This document shows, piece after piece, positions 1 through 6,179 of a DNA stretch of 6,179 nt. Both the position numbers and the translations under genes were made by a program. The notes under the pieces were generated by a model. That model saw only the letters and a program-made list of their open reading frames with translations. It was not told the origin of the DNA and did not search any database. Each line of letters opens with the position of its first letter. The first letter of the stretch is position 1. Source of the DNA: JAVVPL01 sp036655775. Its GTDB lineage: Bacteria; Bacteroidota; Bacteroidia; Bacteroidales; P3. The DNA is taken from assembly GCA_036655775.1 (NCBI GenBank), contig JAVVPL010000094.1:1-6179 (forward strand), written 5' to 3'.

Positions 1-1276
1 CTCTATCAGGCTCCCCATAATAACACGACATAAATTCTGTTTCCAAGGCTGTCAATAATGTTTTATATTTATAGGTCACTCTCGGAGAAATTCGATACAA
101 TGAGGCTATATTATTATTTCTACCATAAAATTTTCCTATAAATTGCGTTTTATCTAAGATATTATCAGCGGGTAAATCTAAACATGCTATGGGCTTTTGA
201 TAAGCTAAATTTTGTGCATACCCCAAAAACAGACCCACATTCCATGCGGGAAAAGCAGAAGAAAGATCAAACCAAGCCGAAGCTTGACTTGTATTCGCCA
301 AAGTAATATCAGCACGAGGAAAGTCGGTTAAACCCGTTTCTATATAGCCTCCCAGCATTGAATACTCCGTTAAATTTTGCCCCCACACACCTTGTGCTTT
401 TAATTTGATGTTTTTAGAAGTATAACGTAATGCGGCAGTAGCGGCAAATGAAGTGAGGACCTCATGCGACACATAGCCCGTATTTGTCTTTAAAGTAGGC
501 TGTATGCGTTTTACATTTCCATCTATGGCAAACATCCAATGCTCGTTTTGCCATCGTAATTGTAAATCAAAAGTTGGAAATACCGCGTTACGTGCATATA
601 TATTACTAGAACCATTGGGCCCCATACTTACATTGTCTCTTTGGAAACTAGCTGCCGCTAAAGCGGTGAAATTTTTAAAATAACTTTCGACACGAATTTG
701 TGGATGTCGAGCATGCGGACGAAATGGAGATCCCGCATTTAATCCCACTACCTCTGGCACAGTTTCTATAATTGTAAACGCTTGCCAAGTTTGTCCCATC
801 AAAAAGCCCCAATGCTCCCAATTCATTTTTATATACGCATGGCGTAAACGAAATCCATTGTTATCACTATTGGTTTGCCCTGTAAAATCCCCTTCCAAAA
901 CCGCCAACGTTCGCGCCTTCCAAATTTCAGGACCACTTAAACTTAAAGTAACACGACTCATCATCCCTACTTCATTCAAATTTGGATGTGCATTTAAATC
1001 TTCCCCATTGGGATCATAGTCAGTTTGTTTTGGATATAATTCTAATAAGGCTTCCCTCCCTTCTACCACTTGACGTGTATCATAAAATAGTTGTGCATTT
1101 ACAAAACCAGAGATCTTCAACGTGGGTTTATGTGGATTTGCTTGCGGATTCAAAATATTTGATAAGGTCCGTTTTATTTTTGTACTATCTTTAACTTTTG
1201 GGGAAACTTTAGCTTGTACACTCCCACTTCCCACTATTATAAATAGGCATACTAAACACAGGTAAAAATTTTTCAT
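1..1276 (-). CDS. Outer-membrane beta-barrel porin-like protein, C-terminus cut by window edge
   Basis: I translated this frame by hand: 425 codons without a stop from ATG at 1276-1274 to the left edge, so the C-terminus lies outside the window. The N-terminus is a signal peptide (Lys2, a hydrophobic core at about residues 4-18, and a likely signal peptidase I cut after Val-Gln-Ala at 20-22), so the product is exported. The mature part alternates polar and aromatic residues like barrel strands. It carries signatures I know from a Bacteroidota porin-like family: SGFVNAQLFYDTRQ (56-69) followed by EGREALLELYPK (72-83), RLRHAYIKMNW (143-153) and MGQTWQ (160-165). It resembles DcaP-type porins. 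The start lies 2 bases after the stop of the upstream membrane-protein gene, so the two are almost certainly co-transcribed and perhaps translationally coupled. The substrate cannot be inferred. The family call is from remembered patterns, not a search. Confidence 0.82.
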   Translation of the reverse strand, partial: MKNFYLCLVCLFIIVGSGSVQAKVSPKVKDSTKIKRTLSNILNPQANPHKPTLKISGFVNAQLFYDTRQVVEGREALLELYPKQTDYDPNGEDLNAHPNLNEVGMMSRVTLSLSGPEIWKARTLAVLEGDFTGQTNSDNNGFRLRHAYIKMNWEHWGFLMGQTWQAFTIIETVPEVVGLNAGSPFRPHARHPQIRVESYFKNFTALAAASFQRDNVSMGPNGSSNIYARNAVFPTFDLQLRWQNEHWMFAIDGNVKRIQPTLKTNTGYVSHEVLTSFAATAALRYTSKNIKLKAQGVWGQNLTEYSMLGGYIETGLTDFPRADITLANTSQASAWFDLSSAFPAWNVGLFLGYAQNLAYQKPIACLDLPADNILDKTQFIGKFYGRNNNIASLYRISPRVTYKYKTLLTALETEFMSCYYGEPDR

Positions 1277-1278
1277 AT

Positions 1279-1971
1279 CTATTTTTTATTTGCAGCTACA
1301 GCCATGATTAAACCTAAAGCAACACCCAAAAGGGCGGCAAATAAAACTTGGAATTGCACGGGTAATAAAAAAGTAATCGTATGTGCAGGAATCCAAAAGA
1401 AAGGAATTGTTTTTTTAAATACAAAATTCCATTGTATATTCCAATTTAAACCACTCATAATTTGACCAATATGAATAGGATGAAAAAAGCCTCTCAATGT
1501 GCCTCCAGTGGCAATGATATGCGTATCCGTAATTTTGTGTAAGGTCATAAATATGGGAGCAAACGAAGTATTCATCAACACACTGATCGAAAATGCGCCT
1601 ATCAATTTATAAAAACTAAAACCCTCTCGCATAGATTGTGTAATCGTGTGATCCGTTCCCAATATATAATCCGCAATCATGGGAGCTCCAGCACCAAATA
1701 CTTTCATCGCTAGTACAATCCACATTCCTAAAAATCCCCAAACTAAGACTCTGGGCTGAATGCCAAATCCAGGCTCATTATAGCCCCCTTTGCGCACTCT
1801 AAGCGCCAAAGACTCTCCAATGGTGGCCAATAGTCCAAATTTCACAAAACCCATTAAAAAGGCATGATTGGCATTCATTTGTTCATAAACTGCATATACT
1901 TGTGGAAATATAAAAAAAGGAAGCAAGCCCACAAGAACACAAGCAATAAAAATTAGATCATTCTTTTTCAT
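1279..1971 (-). CDS. Six-helix integral membrane protein, Mpv17/PMP22-like C-terminus
   Basis: The product has 230 residues and no cleavable signal peptide. Hydrophobic segments lie at about 6-28, 36-57, 74-95, 119-143, 186-204 and 207-226, so it should be a multi-spanning inner-membrane protein. The C-terminal third (about 190-220) has a pattern I associate with the Mpv17/PMP22 family: aromatic-W-x-P, then FLLP, then FQVLFAALLGVALG. Eukaryotic Mpv17 has a comparable W-P / F-x-x-V-P / R-V-L-F / A-L-G run. The middle region has a conserved-looking polar loop, HPIHIGQIMSGLNWNIQW (164-181). Its role is unknown. Eukaryotic relatives are linked to small-solute passage across organelle membranes, but transferring that role here is speculative. 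The ATG at 1971-1969 follows an AT-rich leader without a Shine-Dalgarno sequence, normal for Bacteroidota. It is the first gene of an operon with the porin-like gene. Confidence 0.85.
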   Translation of the reverse strand: MKKNDLIFIACVLVGLLPFFIFPQVYAVYEQMNANHAFLMGFVKFGLLATIGESLALRVRKGGYNEPGFGIQPRVLVWGFLGMWIVLAMKVFGAGAPMIADYILGTDHTITQSMREGFSFYKLIGAFSISVLMNTSFAPIFMTLHKITDTHIIATGGTLRGFFHPIHIGQIMSGLNWNIQWNFVFKKTIPFFWIPAHTITFLLPVQFQVLFAALLGVALGLIMAVAANKK

Positions 1972-2094
1972 TTTATTTTATTTTAATATCCAAAATTAGT
2001 CACGGGTGCAAGGCTGTTAGCCCCTCCCTACATAGAGTTCAAACATTACAAAACTTTATTTTCATTTTCTGTTTCTCAGTAAACTCTATTATAT
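1972..2094. other. Intergenic region between the two operons, with a GC-rich patch
   Basis: No gene fits here. It contains the candidate -7 box, a GC-rich patch at 2001-2030 (19 of 30 bases G or C in an otherwise AT-rich spacer) that can form a small GGCT/AGCC hairpin, and an 8-base inverted repeat (atagagtt at 2032-2039, aactctat at 2082-2089). Confidence 0.5.
1991..1998 (-). promoter_or_regulatory. Candidate -7 box for the membrane protein/porin operon
   Basis: The minus strand reads TAATTTTG, a full match to the Bacteroidota -7 consensus TAnnTTTG. It ends 20 bases before the ATG at 1971, which would give a very short leader of about 12-14 bases. I find no TTTG or TTG at the expected distance of about 19-23 bases upstream, because a GC-rich patch lies there. 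The promoter is therefore weaker, activator-dependent or misplaced. A near match with one extra base (TAATGTTTG) lies at 2040-2048. A separate promoter is expected because a terminator closes the preceding operon. Confidence 0.45.
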
Positions 2095-2132
2095 AAAAAA
2101 GAGGGTGTCTGCAAATTTTGACGCCCTCTTTT
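2095..2132 (-). terminator. Intrinsic terminator of the buk-synthetase operon, possibly bidirectional
   Basis: Nine-base arms at 2101-2109 and 2120-2128 enclose a 10-base loop. On the minus strand the stem has one C-A mismatch and is followed by six T (2100-2095). Read on the plus strand the mismatch becomes a G-U wobble, and the stem is followed by TTTT at 2129-2132, so it may work both ways. It begins about 30 bases after the synthetase stop codon. Confidence 0.85.
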
Positions 2133-2157
2133 ATTGATTTCCTTTTGTGTTTAGCAA

Positions 2158-4215
2158 TTATTTTTCTATACAAATACGAGCATCCACAGCTACGACCCTA
2201 TCGCCTTTGGCCAACAGCGGATTTAAGTCCATTTCTATAATTTCTGGAGCAACCGCCACCAAGCGAGATAGAGCAACCACTACATCCGCAAACTTATCTA
2301 TATTGATACCTTCTTGTCCGCGTACGCCTTCTAAAATCTTGTACGTTTTCAAATCGCCAATCATACGCAAAGCTTCGTGTTTTGACACTGGCGCCAAACT
2401 CGATTGCACATCTTTTAATACCTCTATAAAAATTCCTCCCAAACCACATAAAATCAAATGACCAAACTTAGGTTCAAATTTAAGACCTGCAAATAATTCC
2501 AAACCCGACAACATAGGTTGCATTAAAATGGCCGTAGTATCTTTAATCTTTATCATGCGCTCAAATTCAGCTGCTACGGTTTTGGCTTCTTTTACATTCA
2601 ATACCACTCCGCCAACATCCGATTTGTGCACAGGTCCCACCACTTTCATAACCACTGGATAGCCCAAGTTTTCAGCCGCTTTGACCGCAGCTTCCTTGCT
2701 TGTTACCACGGCTTCACCTGCACGAGGAATACCACAAGCATCCAATAAGGTTTGTACATCCGCAGGAGAAATATACCCTTTGGTATTTTTCTCTATGACC
2801 TCACGAATTGCTTTTTGATCGATCGTTGTTAGATCATCTTGCGAAACTTCTGGTTTAGGCGTATAAAACACCTTACCTAAAGCACTTCCCAACACCACTT
2901 CTTCAGGAAAATTAATACGACCACTCGCCAAAAACTCTGCCAATTCAGGTTTTCCCGTCAAAATTGAAGGGAGCACAGGAAAAATAGGTTTGCGACTCGT
3001 TTTAATTTTATCATTAAGTAAACGAAAAACATCAAACAAATCAAAGAGACCTGGTTTCCCAAAAATTACAACCATCCCATCAATTTCATCAAAGTCATTA
3101 TTACAAGCATCTATAATATCTCCGAGTTGTTGGGCAGTCCCCGTTGCTAAAAAATCTATGGGATTTGCTACCGACGAACCTGCAAAAAGTTTTTCTAATA
3201 AGACTTTTCCTTTTTTAGGATCGATACCAGGTACATTTAAGCCCACTTTTGATAAAGCATCGGTCAACATAACCGCAGGTCCTCCTGCATGGGTCACAAT
3301 AGCAATATTTTTACCTTTTAATTCAGGATACATAAAAATAGAAGCCACCGTCATCAAATCTTGACGACCATAACAACGCACAATACCCGCTTTACGGAAA
3401 AGAGCATCCACAGCCACATCCGAGCTAGCTAATGCCCCTGTATGAGAAGAAGCCGCACGTGATCCAGCTTCAGAAGCGCCCGCTTTTACCGCAGCTATAC
3501 GACATCCTTTTTTTATTAAAGATTGAGCGTGTTTTAATAATTTTTTAGGATTTGAAATATTTTCAATATACAACAATTTTACTTTTGAACTGTTTACAGG
3601 ATCAAAAGATTCATCTAAATGTTGTAATACTTCTTCCACGCCTAATTGAGCTGAATTACCTACCGAAAACACATTGGCAAAAGTTAAACCCGAAGGAATA
3701 CCTGCCTCTAATAAAAATACAATAGTAGCCCCAGATCCAGAAATCAAATCACAACCTTGTGGCGAAAGTGTAGGAATAGGCCCCGTAAAAATACTATGAT
3801 GTTCTGGGGTCAAAACGCCTACGCAATTAGGACCTATCAAGGAAGCACCCGCTGCATCACATAAAGCAACGATTTTATCCTCCAACACTTTTCCTTCATG
3901 ACTCTCTTCGCTAAATCCTGCCGAAAGAATAATAAAAGCCTTGGTATCTTTTTGTTTTGTCAACACCTCCACGGTATCGGGCGTATATTTAGCTGCAATA
4001 GCGATTACAGCCAAATCTACTTGTTGTAAATCATTTACCGATTTACAACAAGTAATTCCTTGTATAGTCTCTTCTTTGGGATTTACCACATAAATTTTGC
4101 CCGTAAATCCACCATCAACTATATGTTTTAATATTTTTCCACCAGGTTTACTTATATCATTAGAAGCACCTACAACCACAATAGAATTAGGTTTAAATAA
4201 TTGTTTTGCTATCAT
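2158..4215 (-). CDS. ADP-forming acyl-CoA synthetase (acetate-CoA ligase type), fused alpha and beta parts
   Basis: The product (685 residues, close to the usual ~700) belongs to the NDP-forming acyl-CoA synthetase family, which interconverts acyl-CoA + ADP + Pi with acid + CoA + ATP in the cytoplasm. The domain order is complete. A CoA-binding Rossmann fold carries GASNDISKPG (16-25) and GPNCVGV (128-134). Succinyl-CoA-synthetase-like domains follow, with the phosphorylated histidine expected at His258 in SSHTGALA and a NPID motif at 351-354. A C-terminal ATP-grasp domain has HKSDVGG (530-536, second relay histidine), GLGGIFIE (591-598) and EMDLNPLL (661-668). All catalytic motifs look intact, so it should be active. 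The acid substrate (acetate, butyrate, branched-chain or aryl) cannot be read from sequence. It lies 23 bases downstream of buk and ends in a terminator. The ATG at 4215-4213 follows an AT-rich leader. Confidence 0.93.
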   Translation of the reverse strand: MIAKQLFKPNSIVVVGASNDISKPGGKILKHIVDGGFTGKIYVVNPKEETIQGITCCKSVNDLQQVDLAVIAIAAKYTPDTVEVLTKQKDTKAFIILSAGFSEESHEGKVLEDKIVALCDAAGASLIGPNCVGVLTPEHHSIFTGPIPTLSPQGCDLISGSGATIVFLLEAGIPSGLTFANVFSVGNSAQLGVEEVLQHLDESFDPVNSSKVKLLYIENISNPKKLLKHAQSLIKKGCRIAAVKAGASEAGSRAASSHTGALASSDVAVDALFRKAGIVRCYGRQDLMTVASIFMYPELKGKNIAIVTHAGGPAVMLTDALSKVGLNVPGIDPKKGKVLLEKLFAGSSVANPIDFLATGTAQQLGDIIDACNNDFDEIDGMVVIFGKPGLFDLFDVFRLLNDKIKTSRKPIFPVLPSILTGKPELAEFLASGRINFPEEVVLGSALGKVFYTPKPEVSQDDLTTIDQKAIREVIEKNTKGYISPADVQTLLDACGIPRAGEAVVTSKEAAVKAAENLGYPVVMKVVGPVHKSDVGGVVLNVKEAKTVAAEFERMIKIKDTTAILMQPMLSGLELFAGLKFEPKFGHLILCGLGGIFIEVLKDVQSSLAPVSKHEALRMIGDLKTYKILEGVRGQEGINIDKFADVVVALSRLVAVAPEIIEMDLNPLLAKGDRVVAVDARICIEK

Positions 4216-4238
4216 TTGTTTAATTTTAATTAAGGAAA

Positions 4239-5318
4239 CTATCTGTATTGTTTAATTTCAATTTCACCTTTATGAAGCATGAAAGCATTCATAGCAAGCG
4301 CTTTCATTTCATCTTCCCCTGGATACACTTTGATTGGTGCTATAAATGCAACCATTTCACTCACATCCGCGATAAAGGATTTGCTATGAGCAATTCCTCC
4401 CGTAAATAAAATAGCATCCACTTTTCCTTTGAGCACTGCTGCCATCGCACCTATTTCTTTACCTATTTGATAAGCCATAGCCTCTTGAATTGCCTTTGCT
4501 TTTTCGTCGCCAGCGGCCGCTTTTTGTTCCACTTGATAGGCATCATTCGTACCCAAATAGCCCACATAGCCACCTTTTCCGCAAATTATTTTTTTCACTT
4601 CCTCTAGAGAATATTGACCACTAAAACAAAGTTTTACCAAAGATCCCACGGGCAATCCCCCACTCCGTTCTGGTGAAAATGGACCATCGCCATCCAAAGC
4701 GTTATTTACATCTATTACTTTCCCTTGTTTATGAGCCCCTACACTAACTCCTCCCCCCAAATGTGCAATAATTAAATTGAGAGATTCATAAGGACGACCT
4801 AATTCACGAGCATACGTTCTCGCAATTGCTTTTTGATTTAAAGCATGAAAAATAGAAATTCTTTCCACCGCAGGATGCCCTGAAATACGTGCAATAGGTT
4901 CTAATTCATCCACAACTACGGGATCTGCAATAAAAGCACGTGCTCCTTGTATCGTATTGGCCAAATCTTTAGCAATCAGTCCTCCCAAATTGCTGGCATG
5001 TTCACCTTGTACACCTTTTTTCAAATCCGTAATTAAAGCTTCATTCACTTCATACAAACCCGAAGGAATTGGTTTTACCAAGCCTCCACGCCCCACAATA
5101 TAGCTAAGTTCTTGAATATTAATTCCAGCTTCTTTCAATTCTTTCAAAATGATATTTTTACGAAACTCAAATTGATCTGCAATATGCGTAAACCCAGCCA
5201 AATCATCTGCAGAATGTTTAATATTTTTTAGAAATACGTTGTCTTCATTACTGAAAACAGCAATCTTTGTCGAGGTTGAACCTGGATTAATACTTAAAAT
5301 TTTCACAGAATTTGACAT
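4239..5318 (-). CDS. buk: Butyrate kinase
   Basis: This 359-residue protein matches the usual length (about 355) of butyrate kinases, ASKHA-fold enzymes that catalyse butyrate + ATP to butyryl phosphate + ADP. In fermentation the reverse direction yields ATP. Signature motifs are in place: the phosphate-binding NPGSTSTK (11-18), VGRGG (75-79), HLGGGVSVG (186-194), the butyrate-kinase hallmark DGDGPFSPERSG (209-220), FTGGIA (305-310) and PGEDEM (333-338). The hallmark favours butyrate or branched-chain-acid kinase over acetate kinase. It is the first gene of an operon with the ADP-forming acyl-CoA synthetase. The usual partner, phosphate butyryltransferase, is not in the window. The ATG at 5318-5316 follows an A/T-rich leader of about 70 bases with no Shine-Dalgarno sequence. 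Isobutyrate or isovalerate could equally be the substrate. Confidence 0.94.
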   Translation of the reverse strand: MSNSVKILSINPGSTSTKIAVFSNEDNVFLKNIKHSADDLAGFTHIADQFEFRKNIILKELKEAGINIQELSYIVGRGGLVKPIPSGLYEVNEALITDLKKGVQGEHASNLGGLIAKDLANTIQGARAFIADPVVVDELEPIARISGHPAVERISIFHALNQKAIARTYARELGRPYESLNLIIAHLGGGVSVGAHKQGKVIDVNNALDGDGPFSPERSGGLPVGSLVKLCFSGQYSLEEVKKIICGKGGYVGYLGTNDAYQVEQKAAAGDEKAKAIQEAMAYQIGKEIGAMAAVLKGKVDAILFTGGIAHSKSFIADVSEMVAFIAPIKVYPGEDEMKALAMNAFMLHKGEIEIKQYR

Positions 5319-5371
5319 AAATTTTTATTTTTAAATAGTGTTTATATTCTTTTTGGAGGATTATTTTTTTA

Positions 5372-5389
5372 TTTGAAAGTCACTTCAAA
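5372..5389. promoter_or_regulatory. Palindrome at the predicted buk transcription start (possible operator)
   Basis: TTTGAAAGTCACTTCAAA has perfect 6-base arms (TTTGAA/TTCAAA) around a 6-base centre. It begins 7 bases downstream of the -7 box, right at the expected transcription start, where a bound repressor would block initiation. It has no following T tract, so it is not a terminator. The arms are AT-rich and could arise by chance. Confidence 0.35.
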
Positions 5390-5395
5390 AGACTG

Positions 5396-5426
5396 CAAAA
5401 TTACTAAATATAATTAGAATATACAA
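5396..5426 (-). promoter_or_regulatory. Promoter of the buk-synthetase operon
   Basis: The minus strand reads TTG (5426-5424), 20 bases of spacer, then TAATTTTG (5403-5396). This matches the Bacteroidota primary-sigma promoter (TTTG or TTG, about 19-23 bases, TAnnTTTG). Transcription should start near 5390, leaving a leader of about 70 bases before the buk ATG. Confidence 0.8.
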
Positions 5427-5428
5427 TA

Positions 5429-5490
5429 GGAAAAAGGAAAGAGACAATCGGTCGGAAAGGAGAAGAAAAGGAAGGAAAAATTAAAAAAAA
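5429..5490 (+). other. Purine-rich tract upstream of the buk promoter
   Basis: Of 62 bases, 55 are A or G on the plus strand, with repeated GGAAA and GAAGGAA-like units. It sits directly upstream of the -33 element of the buk promoter. It encodes nothing recognisable. It may affect local DNA structure or act as an upstream promoter element, or it may be drift in a decaying intergenic region. Confidence 0.4.
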
Positions 5491-5493
5491 TTG

Positions 5494-5634
5494 ATGTTTT
5501 ATCACGAAGCCGATTATACACTCATCTATGGGGGAAGGATTTTTAAAGACTTTTTGACTTTACCCTCTAAGTCTACATATTTACCAGAATCTACAATAGT
5601 AGAAATTTTTAAAGTCTGTAAATACTACCAGTAA
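5494..5634 (+). other. Short open frame of 46 codons, probable gene fragment
   Basis: An ATG at 5494 opens 46 codons ending in TAA at 5632-5634. The product contains a mixed, protein-like stretch (LTLPSKSTYLPESTIVEIF), but I recognise no family. I see no TAnnTTTG promoter for it on the plus strand. It ends where the following frame (5622-5921) begins, in a different phase, so the two may be pieces of one decayed locus or unrelated. It could also be chance. Confidence 0.2.
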
Positions 5635-5921
5635 ATGCAATATTTCTTCCTTTATTTGCACAATTAGAAGTTAATACAAATAGCAAATTTTCAAAGAAAG
5701 TAGCAGAGGGAAAACAAAAATATACTGCAAAATATGGAGAATATAATGACAATTTTATTTCCAAAGGTGAGTTAAAACAAGGAATGAGCCAAGCCATGGT
5801 TAACGAAATATGGTATAAGAATTTTTTCAACCGTAGTTTAACAAAATACGACAACCAAATATTGAAATCAGGGAGTTTGATAAAGAAAAAATGGAGAAGG
5901 AAGAATAGCGTTCATCTTTAA
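5622..5921 (+). pseudogene. Decayed small secreted protein gene, BamE/SmpA-like motif
   Basis: The frame is open for 99 codons and ends in TAA at 5919-5921, but has no ATG near its beginning. Its first residues (ILPVNAIFLPLFAQ) look like a signal-peptide core ending in a cleavage site. Later comes ISKGELKQGMSQAMVNEIW, the G-x-x-x-x-G-M-S/T-x-x-M/V pattern of small Bacteroidota envelope proteins and of BamE/SmpA-type folds, in which it is usually followed by G-K-P. Here YKNFF follows instead. The bases just upstream read CTG TAA ATA where a start ATG AAA ATA would fit, two substitutions away. Near the 3' end another frame ends in an acidic tail at 5906-5908, hinting at a frameshift. I infer a disabled gene. 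The antisense frame is a less protein-like alternative. Confidence 0.42.
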
Positions 5922-5944
5922 GGTGTGTTCCAAAACGTATTCCA

Positions 5945-5984
5945 ATAAAAAACTAAGCACTTACTTTAAATCTGTAAGTGCTTA
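5945..5984 (-). terminator. Intrinsic terminator of the tRNA-Pro gene
   Basis: There is a perfect 11-base inverted repeat (TAAGCACTTAC at 5954-5964, GTAAGTGCTTA at 5974-5984) with a 9-base loop. On the minus strand it is followed by GTTTTTTAT (5953-5945). It lies 10 bases past the tRNA 3' end. The plus-strand side has only a short ATTTT run but could also end transcription through the decayed gene. Confidence 0.88.
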
Positions 5985-5994
5985 ATTTTCATTG

Positions 5995-6068
5995 TCGGGA
6001 TGACAAGATTCGAACTTGCGACCACTCGCCCCCCAGACGAGTACTCTACCGGACTGAGCTACATCCCG
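5995..6068 (-). tRNA. tRNA-Pro (anticodon GGG)
   Basis: A 74-base cloverleaf folds on the minus strand. The acceptor stem is CGGGATG/CATCCCG with discriminator A at 5995. The D arm is GCTC/GAGT with GG in the loop. The anticodon stem is CTCGT/GCGAG around the loop CTGGGGG, giving anticodon GGG for CCC/CCU proline codons. The T arm is GCAAG-TTCGAAT-CTTGT. The C1-G72 pair is typical of bacterial tRNA-Pro. The 3' CCA is not encoded (CAA follows the discriminator), so it must be added by the CCA-adding enzyme. The gene stands alone between its own promoter and terminator. Confidence 0.95.
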
Positions 6069-6079
6069 ATTAGGAAGTG

Positions 6080-6111
6080 CAAAGGTAGTATTTTTTTTCT
6101 ATTTTCCCAAA
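6080..6111 (-). promoter_or_regulatory. Promoter of the tRNA-Pro gene
   Basis: The minus strand reads TTTG (6111-6108), a 20-base spacer, then TACCTTTG (6087-6080). Both boxes match the Bacteroidota consensus exactly, with the strong TACCTTTG form. The predicted start near 6074 leaves a short 5' leader for RNase P to remove. Confidence 0.88.
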
Positions 6112-6118
6112 CACATTT

Positions 6119-6179
6119 TTATTTTATATACCCCACAATATCTACGCCACCCTTCACTTTTTGGCCTAATTGCAAAACA
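6119..6179 (-). CDS. C-terminal end of an unidentified gene cut by window edge
   Basis: One minus-strand frame reads 19 codons and then TAA (6121-6119), ending ...LGQKVKGGVDIVGYIK. Codons are rich in first-position G and A (GGC, GTG, GGT, GTA, GAT, GTG), as in real coding sequence, and the stop falls 7 bases before the -33 box of the tRNA promoter. No family can be named from this short tail. A second minus frame is also open across the stretch, so the call is tentative. Confidence 0.45.
   Translation of the reverse strand, partial: VLQLGQKVKGGVDIVGYIK

Noticed and set aside
982..1194. Plus-strand open frame of 70 codons
   Set aside because: Antisense to the N-terminal part of the porin-like gene, whose conserved motifs show the true coding strand.
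2032..2089. 8-base inverted repeat atagagtt/aactctat as ends of a tiny mobile element
   Set aside because: The arms are short and AT-rich, no target duplication flanks them, and the content between is unremarkable. Chance is the simpler explanation.
2147..2461. Plus-strand open frame of 104 codons
   Set aside because: It is wholly antisense to the conserved ATP-grasp end of the synthetase, and its low-complexity Ser/Thr/Ala/Pro composition mirrors that gene's codons.
2990..3364. Plus-strand open frame of 124 codons
   Set aside because: Antisense to the middle of the synthetase, with no family pattern and no promoter.
5609..5854. Minus-strand open frame of 81 codons
   Set aside because: It lies antisense to the more protein-like decayed frame, has no TAnnTTTG promoter seen near its start, and its product has no recognisable pattern. 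It is most likely a shadow of the plus-strand sequence.
5922..6068. tRNA-Pro 3' end as an integration site of a mobile element
   Set aside because: I find no second copy of the tRNA 3' end in the window and no integrase. The neighbouring decayed gene alone does not support an island.

Overview
This window looks like a chromosomal stretch from a member of the Bacteroidota (probably Bacteroidia). Three lines of evidence support this: promoters with the TAnnTTTG -7 box seen only in this phylum, no Shine-Dalgarno sequence in front of strong starts (AT-rich leaders instead), and an outer-membrane beta-barrel family typical of the phylum. The DNA is AT-rich. All confident genes lie on the minus strand.

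From right to left, in the direction of transcription, the window holds the following. The last 19 codons of a probable unidentified gene enter at the right edge (6119-6179). A tRNA-Pro(GGG) gene follows, with a textbook promoter and an intrinsic terminator. Next comes a stretch of about 600 bases with no intact gene. It contains plus-strand fragments of what looks like a decayed small secreted protein gene (about 5494-5921), a purine-rich tract, and the promoter of the next operon with a palindrome over its predicted transcription start. Then come butyrate kinase (buk) and an ADP-forming acyl-CoA synthetase, 23 bases apart and closed by a terminator. Last is a second operon: a six-helix membrane protein resembling the Mpv17/PMP22 family, followed after only 2 bases by an outer-membrane porin-like barrel that runs off the left edge.

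The kinase and the synthetase both couple short-chain acids to ATP. The kinase does so through the acyl phosphate, the synthetase directly through acyl-CoA. Together they suggest fermentative ATP production from, or activation of, butyrate-like or branched-chain acids. No phosphotransacylase lies between them. The tight coupling of the membrane protein to the porin suggests a shared envelope role, but neither substrate can be read from the sequence.

I saw no CRISPR array, insertion sequence, integrase, phage gene or defence system. The least ordinary items are the decayed gene, the palindrome at the buk promoter, and the membrane-protein/porin pair.
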